Notes under the pieces: model-generated
What the model was told of the DNA's origin: nothing
Seen by the model: the letters and a program-made list of their open reading frames with translations, nothing else
Databases searched by the model: none
Made by a program: the position numbers and the translations under genes
NCBI RefSeq assembly: GCF_000242635.2
Contig: NC_017770.1
Location: forward strand, 620,001-684,000
Origin: Solitalea canadensis DSM 3403
GTDB taxonomy: Bacteria; Bacteroidota; Bacteroidia; Sphingobacteriales; Sphingobacteriaceae
Reading direction: 5' to 3'
Length of the DNA stretch: 64,000 nt
Shown: positions 57,642 to 64,000 of the stretch, piece after piece
Layout: the number at the start of each line of letters is the position of its first letter
Position numbering within the stretch: position 1 is the first letter of the stretch

Positions 57642-58169
57642 ATGAAAAGATTACTCTTAACAATAGTTTTAATTGTAAGTTTTGGTGTATTTGCAGCCCA
57701 TGCACAAAAAATTGGTTATGTAGATACTGAATATGTATTGAAGCATATGCCTGAGTACAGCGCAGCTCAGAAGCAAATCAACTCTTTATCTGAACAATGG
57801 CAGAAAGAAATAGATCAGAAGTTTGATGAGGTTGATGCATTGTATAAAGCTTACCAGTCAGAGCAAATGTTGTTGACAGATGCTATGCGCAAGAAACGTG
57901 AAGAGGAAATAGTGAAGCAAGAAAAGGATGCCAAAGATTTGCAAAAAGCTAAATTTGGACCTGAGGGTGAATTATTTTCGAAACAAAAATCATTGGTGAA
58001 ACCTATTCAGGATAAGGTTTATAAGGCAATTGAGCAAATTGCTGAAGAAGGTATGTACGCAATTATTTTTGATAAGTCAAACGGAATGCTATATTCGAGC
58101 CCTCGTTTCGATAAAAGTAACGATGTACTGGCAAAGCTTGGTTTAAAGCCAGGTGAGTTTGCTAAGTAA
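57642..58169 (+). CDS. periplasmic chaperone OmpH/Skp, first paralogue
   Basis: 175 residues: signal peptide ending AHAQ, then the Skp fold starting KIGYVDTEYVLKHMPEYS, two long charged helices (about 45-125) and a terminal YAIIFDKSNGMLYSS strand pair. Skp trimers carry unfolded outer membrane proteins to BamA. Starts 11 nt after bamA. Confidence 0.92.
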   Translation: MKRLLLTIVLIVSFGVFAAHAQKIGYVDTEYVLKHMPEYSAAQKQINSLSEQWQKEIDQKFDEVDALYKAYQSEQMLLTDAMRKKREEEIVKQEKDAKDLQKAKFGPEGELFSKQKSLVKPIQDKVYKAIEQIAEEGMYAIIFDKSNGMLYSSPRFDKSNDVLAKLGLKPGEFAK

Positions 58170-58213
58170 AATAATAACCAAGAGAACATTTTATAGAAAA
58201 CTGAAAATTAAAA

Positions 58214-58723
58214 ATGAAAACAATTAAAGTTTTAGTTGCGGCAGTAGTGCTGTTGATTTTTGCGGGTAATGCTAACGCCCAAACCAAATTTGGCCATATT
58301 AACGTAAATGAGTTAATTGCTGCTATGCCTGACATTAAAGTTGCTGATAAAGCAGTTCAGGACTTTGCTACTACGTTGGATGGTCAGATGAAAACTATGA
58401 CCACTGAGTACCAAACTAAAATTGCTGATTACCAGTCAAAAGAAAAAACTATGACTGATGCTATTAAAGAAGCAAAGGTTAAAGAAATTCAAGATTTAGA
58501 AAAACGTATCGGTGAGTTCCAGCAAAAAGCTCAGCAAGATATTGGTAAAAAACAAGAAGAAGTTTATGCTCCGGTATTGAAAAAAGCTGAAGATGCGGTT
58601 AAAGCTGTAGCTAAAGAAAACAACATTGCTTACGTTTTCGATTCAAGCAAAGGTGTGTTGATTCAATTCCCTGATGGTGACAACATTTTACCTTTAGTAA
58701 AAAAGAAATTAGGTATTCAGTAA
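58214..58723 (+). CDS. periplasmic chaperone OmpH/Skp, second paralogue
   Basis: 169 residues with a signal peptide ending NAQ and start KFGHINVNELIAAMPDIK, the same fold as the preceding gene (KIGYVDTEYVLKHMPEY), plus the IAYVFDSSKGVLIQFPDG end. The two are a tandem duplication with clear divergence, perhaps giving mixed trimers or different client preference. The operon ends at the terminator that follows. Confidence 0.92.
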   Translation: MKTIKVLVAAVVLLIFAGNANAQTKFGHINVNELIAAMPDIKVADKAVQDFATTLDGQMKTMTTEYQTKIADYQSKEKTMTDAIKEAKVKEIQDLEKRIGEFQQKAQQDIGKKQEEVYAPVLKKAEDAVKAVAKENNIAYVFDSSKGVLIQFPDGDNILPLVKKKLGIQ

Positions 58724-58753
58724 GCTAAGAAATTAGTTTGAATAAAGATGTTT

Positions 58754-58790
58754 AAAGCGTCCTGTTCCGGTTAACGGAATAGGACGCTTT
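58754..58790 (+). terminator. terminator of the nadK-ompH operon
   Basis: 16-bp stem AAAGCGTCCTGTTCCG and complement (one G-T pair), 5-nt loop, then TGTTTTTT. Confidence 0.9.
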
Positions 58791-58948
58791 TGTTTTTTAC
58801 ATTGGCAACTTAGCTATTAGAAATCAGCTACTTACTCTTAGTCTCATTTTTAGTTAATATTTCAGAATACTTTAAATTTTCATTTTTCTGTAAGTAACGT
58901 TTTGGAGGTATTGCGATATGCTGAAATGAAAGTTTTATTTTAGCAGAT

Positions 58949-59332
58949 ATGACGAAAAAAAAGACAGCTTATGCTTTGTTGCTTCGGAAGTTTATGTTAA
59001 TAAGCTTTTCGTTGTTTTTAGCTGTTTTTATTTCATGCCATGTTCGTAAGGCTATCAAGTTTGAGTTGGGCATTCCAGTTGTGTTGGGACAAACAATAGA
59101 GAAGAGTTTGTCAACAGACAATTGTCAGATTAATGAGTACTCCGGCTCTGTCGAATGGGAGCTTAACGATCAAAAGGCCCCCACACAATTATTATCTGGA
59201 ATATTAACAGTAGCAATATTGTTCTTTGCCATTCTTTTCGTTGATGGTAGCAGACAGTTATTCCCGCATCAAACATCACCATTACTTAATCAACTACCTT
59301 TATTTCTTCTCTACCGAAAACTACTAATTTGA
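58949..59332 (+). CDS. two-helix membrane protein of unknown function
   Basis: 127 residues with hydrophobic helices at about 14-30 and 82-97, separated by a hydrophilic segment with two cysteines (C30 and C58) and NEYSGSVEWELNDQ. Its position 108 nt before a DoxD-family gene suggests a link with sulfur metabolism, but that is inference. No family recognised. The start codon ATG follows a TTTTATTTT stretch. Confidence 0.55.
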   Translation: MTKKKTAYALLLRKFMLISFSLFLAVFISCHVRKAIKFELGIPVVLGQTIEKSLSTDNCQINEYSGSVEWELNDQKAPTQLLSGILTVAILFFAILFVDGSRQLFPHQTSPLLNQLPLFLLYRKLLI

Positions 59333-59440
59333 TTTTTCATTGAGCTGAGCTTTCAATTCAGCAATTATTAAGCTTTTATCAGAACTATCGTTTATGAGGC
59401 AACCGCTTGTTTGTGGATGGCCTGCTTATTATTAAAATCA

Positions 59441-60463
59441 ATGGTAAATCATTTTCATAACAATAAAATTTCAGCTAGCCAATATGGCTCAATTACATTA
59501 GCATTAAGAGTAGTTACCGGGTGGACTTACTTTTCCGCATTCTGGCGCAGGTTAATTCTTGAAAACAAGTTGGATCCGGATGCTCCTGGATATATTGGAG
59601 AAAAGTTCAACCATTTTCTACCAAACGCATTATTAATAAAACCTCAGATAGAGTTCCTTGTTACACATCCCGATTGGTTATGGTGGGCGATGCTCGTGTT
59701 TACAATTATAGAGGGTGTTGTTGGATTGTTATTTATGCTGGGACTCTTTACCAGATTAATGAGCATAGGAGTTTTTAGCCTTGCTATGGGTATATTGCTG
59801 GGAGCAGGATGGTTGGGTACAACATGTCTTGACGAATGGCAAATAGGAGTGTTAGGCGTGGCTGCAGGGTTTACTGTTTTCCTATCGGGAGGTGGGGCTT
59901 ATTCTGTGGATACAGTTCTTCAACAGAAAATAGGAAGCAGCAAACTGATGAATTGGTTAAGTTCAGGAGAATTCAGTTTCTCAGAAAAAATATTGAAGAA
60001 AATAGTGATAGGAGGTACCGTCTTTATCACTGCTTTAACTTTATTTACCAATCAGTATTTTCATGGTGGTGTGTGGGGTAAACTTCATAATCTTTCGGTA
60101 AAACCCAATATCCACATTTCTGGTGCACAGATTGAAAATGGGAAGTTAAGTTTTACCATTTTTAGAAATGAAGGTGCAGATGTTTACGGCTCATTCTTAA
60201 TTAAAATAACCTTGAAGGATAAGCAAGGAAATATTTTGATGGAACGTGCAGCAAATGAACTGGCCTCGATGAGTAAAAGTGATATAAAAAATTATTACGT
60301 AGCTAAAGTAAAACCAGGTAAACTGAGTATAGTTGTTCCGTTGGGTGCAAAGGCAACCTTACACTTTATTGAACCTGTATTTCTGCAATCGCTAAATACT
60401 GACGATCTGATTCTTGAGCTCACTGACATAAGTGGAATAATATGGACCTCAAAAATCAATTAA
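59441..60463 (+). CDS. DoxD-DoxA fusion (thiosulfate:quinone oxidoreductase-like) membrane protein
   Basis: The frame opens at a TTG (59411), but the ATG at 59441 (MVNHFHNNKISASQYGSIT) gives a compact start; 340 residues. The N-terminal half is a DoxD/DoxX four-helix domain (ALRVVTGWTYFSAFWRRLI, LGLFTRLMSIGVFSLAMGILLG); the C-terminal half resembles the DoxA subunit of the archaeal thiosulfate:quinone oxidoreductase. It may feed electrons from reduced sulfur to quinone. Its stop lies 2 nt before a DsrE-family gene. Confidence 0.78.
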   Translation: MVNHFHNNKISASQYGSITLALRVVTGWTYFSAFWRRLILENKLDPDAPGYIGEKFNHFLPNALLIKPQIEFLVTHPDWLWWAMLVFTIIEGVVGLLFMLGLFTRLMSIGVFSLAMGILLGAGWLGTTCLDEWQIGVLGVAAGFTVFLSGGGAYSVDTVLQQKIGSSKLMNWLSSGEFSFSEKILKKIVIGGTVFITALTLFTNQYFHGGVWGKLHNLSVKPNIHISGAQIENGKLSFTIFRNEGADVYGSFLIKITLKDKQGNILMERAANELASMSKSDIKNYYVAKVKPGKLSIVVPLGAKATLHFIEPVFLQSLNTDDLILELTDISGIIWTSKIN

Positions 60464-60465
60464 CC

Positions 60466-60822
60466 ATGCAAGAGACTGGTCAATATAAAGTGGTTTTTCA
60501 ATTATCGAGCAATGATAGTGCAGTGCATAAGGTACTGATACAGCAGCTTCATAATCTCCTAAATGCTTTGAATAATGTAATTATTGAAGTCGCAATCAAT
60601 GGTCCTGGAATTGACTTTGTTTACAAGGGATCTGTATTTGCAGACGTAATTCAAGAATTAAACCGAAAGGATGTAACTTTCTTAATCTGTAATAATACAT
60701 TGAACGGTTTAAGAATTACGACTGAGCAATTAATTGATGATATTAAGGTAATTCCTGCTACTGTAGCCCATTTAGTGACGCGGCAGTACGAAGGATGGGC
60801 CTATATTAAAGCCGGATTTTAA
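60466..60822 (+). CDS. DsrE/DsrF-family sulfur-transfer protein
   Basis: 118 residues from the ATG at 60466, which gives a 2-nt gap to the preceding gene; an ATG at 60442 overlapping that gene is possible. The fold starts YKVVFQLSSNDS, has the DsrE helix LLNALNNVIIEVAINGPGID, and the candidate active cysteine lies in VTFLICNNTLNGL. DsrE proteins carry persulfide. Together with the DoxDA fusion it suggests a small sulfur oxidation or detoxification module. Confidence 0.8.
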   Translation: MQETGQYKVVFQLSSNDSAVHKVLIQQLHNLLNALNNVIIEVAINGPGIDFVYKGSVFADVIQELNRKDVTFLICNNTLNGLRITTEQLIDDIKVIPATVAHLVTRQYEGWAYIKAGF

Positions 60823-60833
60823 TTTATTATGAT

Positions 60834-60862
60834 AGAAGCTCTTTCACATTGAAAGTGCTTCT
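60834..60862 (+). terminator. terminator of the DoxDA-DsrE operon
   Basis: AGAAGCTCTTTC with GAAAGTGCTTCT (one internal mismatch), 5-nt loop, then TCTTTT. Confidence 0.7.
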
Positions 60863-61011
60863 GTCTTTTCATAAAAAATCAGATATTACCTTATGAAATT
60901 GATTGGATAGTAATATCAGGTTTGTAGGCTCATATTGGATTTTCTATGTGTACTAATTGAAATGCGATTAAGTCATTTGTGCAATACATTTAATCTGTTT
61001 TTAATAACGTT

Positions 61012-61656
61012 GTGAACATATACCTTGTAAGTGGCTTAGGAGCCGATAAACGTGCATTTCAGCGAGTGACATTTCCTGCTAATTATCGCATCCACCATGT
61101 TGAATGGATAGAACCAAAATGTGATGAATCTATATCATCTTATGCCTTGAGATTATCAACTCAGATTAATATAAGTGAGCCATTCTGTTTGATCGGATTA
61201 TCTTTTGGAGGAATGATCGTGGTAGAAATGTTGGATTTTCTTCAACCGGTAAAAACGATCATTATTTCAAGTGTTTCGAACTCTGGTCAGATTCCGTGGT
61301 TTTATAAAATTAAGGGCACTGTAAAGCTGTTGCGATTCATTCCGTTGTCATTTTTTAAATCGTCCAATACAATTATTCATTGGTTATTTGGATTGAGTAA
61401 TAAAGGCGAAAAGCAATTATTCAAAGAAATCATCAACGACTGTGATCCAAATTTTATGAAATGGGCGATAGCTCAAGTGCTTTTATTGAAAATGGATAGG
61501 GCTGCTTATGAGATTATTCATATCCATGGGAATAATGACAAAATTTTGCCAATGCCCACAATTGGTGTAAATTATGTCATTGATGGAGGCGGGCACTTTA
61601 TGGTATTTAATAAAGCTTTTGAAATCTCTACTATTTTAGCCTCATCATTAAACTAA
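61012..61656 (+). CDS. alpha/beta hydrolase, GTG start
   Basis: 214 residues. A GTG at 61012 starts MNIYLVSGLGADKRAF; no in-frame ATG fits better. Nucleophile S64 sits in LIGLSFGGM, the histidine in IDGGGHFMVF near the C-terminus, and acid in IHGNNDKILPM. This is a small, YqiA- or RutD-like hydrolase of unknown substrate. It is 11 nt before the DUF2071 gene and probably co-transcribed. Confidence 0.82.
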   Translation: MNIYLVSGLGADKRAFQRVTFPANYRIHHVEWIEPKCDESISSYALRLSTQINISEPFCLIGLSFGGMIVVEMLDFLQPVKTIIISSVSNSGQIPWFYKIKGTVKLLRFIPLSFFKSSNTIIHWLFGLSNKGEKQLFKEIINDCDPNFMKWAIAQVLLLKMDRAAYEIIHIHGNNDKILPMPTIGVNYVIDGGGHFMVFNKAFEISTILASSLN

Positions 61657-61667
61657 CAACCCTTCAC

Positions 61668-62384
61668 ATGAATTCTATTTTTTTATCTGCAGAGTGGCGC
61701 AAACTGGTAATGGCTAATTATGTAGTTGATCCTTCTCTATTGTTGCCTTACCTACCTTATAAAACAGAGTTGGATTGTTTTAATAATCAGTGTTATTTAA
61801 GCCTTGTTGGGTTTAGGTTTCTTAATACTAAATTAAAAGGAGTTAAAATTCCTTTTCATTCTAATTTTGAAGAAGTAAACCTTAGGTTTTATGTTCGTTT
61901 TAAATCTAATAATGAATGGAAGAGGGGAGTGGTTTTTATTAAAGAAATTGTTCCAAAACCGGCCTTGGCATTTGTTGCTAATACACTTTATAAAGAGAAC
62001 TACGATACAATGCCAATGAAGCATGAGTGGAAGACTACCGAAAATAGCCTTTTTGTTTCCTACCAGTGGAATTGGAATGATAAATGGAATCAGCTATCGG
62101 TTTCTGCGGCTAATAAACCCATGCCGATTTTGCAAGGAAGCGAAGCGGAGTTTATAACTGAACATTATTGGGGTTACACCAAACTAAATGACAAGAAAAC
62201 ATCTGAATATGAAGTTGAACATCCACGATGGAAAACATACCTCATTAATAGCTACGAAATAGATGTGGATTTCGCGAGTATTTATGATGAACGTTTTAGT
62301 TTTTTAAACAAAGCTACTCCGACGTCAGTTTTTCTTGCAGAAGGTTCTATTATAAATGTACGTTCAGTTACTACGGTAGTATAA
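61668..62384 (+). CDS. DUF2071 / YqjF-family protein
   Basis: 238 residues. The opening FLSAEWRKLVMANYVVDPSLLLPYLP and SLVGFRFLNTKLKGVKIPFH, with NLRFYVRF, is the wording of DUF2071 (YqjF) proteins, which have a predicted SRPBCC-like barrel. Biochemical function is unknown. Overlap with an antisense frame at 61833-62024 is a shadow. Cotranscribed with the preceding hydrolase. Confidence 0.85.
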   Translation: MNSIFLSAEWRKLVMANYVVDPSLLLPYLPYKTELDCFNNQCYLSLVGFRFLNTKLKGVKIPFHSNFEEVNLRFYVRFKSNNEWKRGVVFIKEIVPKPALAFVANTLYKENYDTMPMKHEWKTTENSLFVSYQWNWNDKWNQLSVSAANKPMPILQGSEAEFITEHYWGYTKLNDKKTSEYEVEHPRWKTYLINSYEIDVDFASIYDERFSFLNKATPTSVFLAEGSIINVRSVTTVV

Positions 62385-62482
62385 GCATATGTCCGTTCTC
62401 AATAATTGATAACAATCCTGTTTTACGTTAGCTATCAATAATTATTTTAATTATTTTGCGGGTTGACCAATGAATTGACTTT

Positions 62483-63133
62483 ATGAAGTGGGGTTATTCC
62501 GTTACACAAAAAACGAAAGCGGCTGCGCTTTTGGTTTTGGTTTTCGTTATTGTACTTGCCAAAAATATTATTGATCGTAATAATGTTTTAGAGTTAGGAG
62601 ATTCTTTTTCGGCCGTTTACAAAGATCGTTTGATGGCTGAAAGTTATATCTATCATTTTTCAGATCATTTATACCAGAAGAAGTTATTATTAGCAACCAA
62701 TCAAAATATGGATGGTGGTGTAAAACAGTCGCTGGATCGTCATAATAAAGAAATTAATGATATTATAACCAAGTATGATGAAACCAAGCTTACGGAAATA
62801 GAATCCAATTATTTCAAGGAATTTAAAAAGAACTTACATGATCTGATGGCATTGGAAACGGATTACCTCAGTAAGGCCAGCAGCACAACCAAACAATTGA
62901 TTGATCAACAATTTACCGTTGCACTGAGCAACTTAAACCAGCTTTCAACTATTCAAACCGCCGAAGGTAAAAAGTTAATGGAAGGTTCTCAAAAGATAAT
63001 CTCCGAGTCAACTCTTTTGACCAAACTTGAGTTGGCTATTCTAATTATCATTGGTTTAATAATACAGGTGCTAATTTTTGCTTCAGGTTCTTTGGTTCCT
63101 AAAACTCAACCTAGAAATCAGCATCTTAATTAA
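62483..63133 (+). CDS. four-helix-bundle (MCP sensor-like) membrane protein without output domain
   Basis: 216 residues. Membrane helix at about 13-30, a periplasmic helical bundle of about 150 residues (SYIYHFSDHLYQKKLLLATNQN and later NQLSTIQTAEGKKLMEGSQKII), and a second membrane helix at about 183-201 followed by a short basic tail. This is the layout of a 4HB-type chemoreceptor sensor, but no HAMP, kinase, or methyl-accepting domain follows. Function unknown; it might pair with a separate signalling protein, possibly the AraC regulator next door. Confidence 0.7.
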   Translation: MKWGYSVTQKTKAAALLVLVFVIVLAKNIIDRNNVLELGDSFSAVYKDRLMAESYIYHFSDHLYQKKLLLATNQNMDGGVKQSLDRHNKEINDIITKYDETKLTEIESNYFKEFKKNLHDLMALETDYLSKASSTTKQLIDQQFTVALSNLNQLSTIQTAEGKKLMEGSQKIISESTLLTKLELAILIIIGLIIQVLIFASGSLVPKTQPRNQHLN

Positions 63134-63139
63134 TTTTCT

Positions 63140-63979
63140 TTATAGGATCAGTTCTTTACGGTATTGTGAGGGATTTATGCCTGTGTGAGTTTTAAAGAAT
63201 TTATTGAAATGACTGAGATCGGAAAATCCCAACTCATTGCAGATATCTTTAATTGAAAATGAACTATACTTTAGGCGATTGGTTATTAGATTCAATTTGT
63301 AATTGTTTATATAATCACGAAGATTGATGCCAGTTTTTTCTTTAAAGTAGATCCCCAAATAATGCTTTGATAGTCCAAATACATCGCCTAAATGATCTGC
63401 CTGGGTCATTTCAAGATGGTAGATGTTTTTGTGAATGTAATTGATAATTGCAGTTATTCGATCGTTAATTGCACCATTCGTTCGTAAACTGCTGATATTC
63501 CTTTTTATTATTGATAATGTAGCCTGAATAAGAAAAAATATGGTTTCATTCGTTTCGTTCCTCGTCTCTTTCCATTCGTCTGCAATCAGTCTTAATAAAC
63601 CATCGGTTTTCTTCGCGTCTTCCTCATTTCGCAATATTGGGGCATCCATAAGTGAGTTGAGCATTAAGAGCTCATCCATGTGCTGATTCCAATTAGTTTG
63701 AACTTGTATATTTCCAATTCCACTTAAGTATACATTATTGAACTTTAAAAAAGTAAATAAAGTCTTTTCATGAATGTCAAAAGAGTGATAATCAGAAGGT
63801 CTTAACAGAAACAATGAATGCTCTGAATAAGGTTGCTCGTTGCCTGAAAGATAATGAACTCCCTTTCCTGCGTGTATGAAGATGATTTCGAAATGATTAT
63901 GATTATGAATCGGATGTTCCCATTTTGTTGCCTCAAAATGAGAAATCTTTAAAAATTCATGTTGAATGTATCTTTTCAT
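63140..63979 (-). CDS. AraC-family transcriptional regulator
   Basis: The ATG at 63979 (MKRYIQHEFLKISHFEATKWE) is preferred to the TTG nine bases upstream; 279 residues. The N-terminal cupin domain has HPIHNHNHFEIIFIHAGKG and a second acidic half, suggesting a small-molecule sensor. The C-terminal AraC domain holds two helix-turn-helices, HLGDVFGLSKHYLGIYFKE and SIKDICNELGFSDLSHFNKFFK, then KTHTGINPSQYR. Ligand and targets are unknown. It ends 6 nt from the convergent bundle protein gene; upstream sequence is cut by the window edge. Confidence 0.9.
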   Translation of the reverse strand: MKRYIQHEFLKISHFEATKWEHPIHNHNHFEIIFIHAGKGVHYLSGNEQPYSEHSLFLLRPSDYHSFDIHEKTLFTFLKFNNVYLSGIGNIQVQTNWNQHMDELLMLNSLMDAPILRNEEDAKKTDGLLRLIADEWKETRNETNETIFFLIQATLSIIKRNISSLRTNGAINDRITAIINYIHKNIYHLEMTQADHLGDVFGLSKHYLGIYFKEKTGINLRDYINNYKLNLITNRLKYSSFSIKDICNELGFSDLSHFNKFFKTHTGINPSQYRKELIL

Positions 63980-64000
63980 TCTTGCCAAAATACCATTTTT

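Noticed and set aside
59411-59441. TTG start for the DoxDA fusion
   Set aside because: The ATG at 59441 gives a membrane protein start typical of the family; the extra ten residues have no support.

Overview
The window looks like a chromosome segment of a free-living Bacteroidota bacterium, most likely of the Sphingobacteriia/Cytophagia side. The supporting evidence is AT-rich DNA, TAnnTTTG -7 promoter elements instead of sigma70 boxes, weak Shine-Dalgarno sequences, split transketolase genes, the type IX secretion genes porT and porG, a T9SS C-terminal sorting domain, M43 and OmpA lipoproteins, and the nadK-porG-uppS-bamA-ompH-ompH order. Species assignment is inference. Nearly everything is housekeeping or envelope biology. 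I see no prophage, CRISPR array, tRNA or rRNA.

Layout. 0-6 kb: AsmA-like protein, MtfA-like peptidase, a SnoaL/esterase pair and an unknown protein. 6-14 kb: TonB receptor, an atypical NorC/NorB-like pair behind a palindromic operator, a cytochrome c lipoprotein, an OmpA lipoprotein and a B12-type radical SAM protein. 14-20 kb: an AHSA1-like gene remnant, dnaE, a beta-barrel protein, trxA and a DUF58 protein. 20.3-21.6 kb: one complete IS3-family element with GAC target duplications. 22-28 kb: two-component system, class III aminotransferase, CorA, and an ECF sigma/membrane protein/Spy-like operon. 28-36.5 kb: split transketolase, PAQR protein, HD hydrolase, aldehyde dehydrogenase, Bcp, M23 peptidase and FAH-family enzyme. 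36.6-46 kb: T9SS cargo, Kup, APC permease, PAP2, M43 protease and M3 oligopeptidase. 46-52.5 kb: UbiA-type prenyltransferase, EngB, MenG/UbiE with PorT, SDR, YqeY, hydrolase and CBS protein. 52.6-58.7 kb: the envelope operon nadK-porG-uppS-bamA-ompH-ompH. 59-64 kb: a DoxD/DoxA fusion with DsrE, then small accessory genes and an AraC regulator.

Functional links. uppS (undecaprenyl carrier), bamA and the two Skp-like chaperones form an outer-membrane biogenesis unit. porT and porG serve T9SS export of cargo such as the 36.6 kb protein. The prenyltransferase and MenG act in quinone synthesis. The NorCB-like pair, the DoxDA-DsrE cluster, TrxA and Bcp suggest handling of nitrogen, sulfur and oxygen stress.

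The most unusual signal is non-coding. Many spacers carry short tandem arrays of a 7-bp word, often on one strand and then again as the reverse complement on the other arm, so the transcript would fold into a long hairpin. The word differs between spacers but is similar within one spacer, and several arrays begin within 0-4 nt of a stop codon. A related composite repeat fills the space between two divergent, apparently leaderless promoters (engB and ubiE). Other structural oddities are a 58-nt perfect palindrome at the left edge, a rod-like structured element near 44.0 kb, and several palindromes overlapping promoters.
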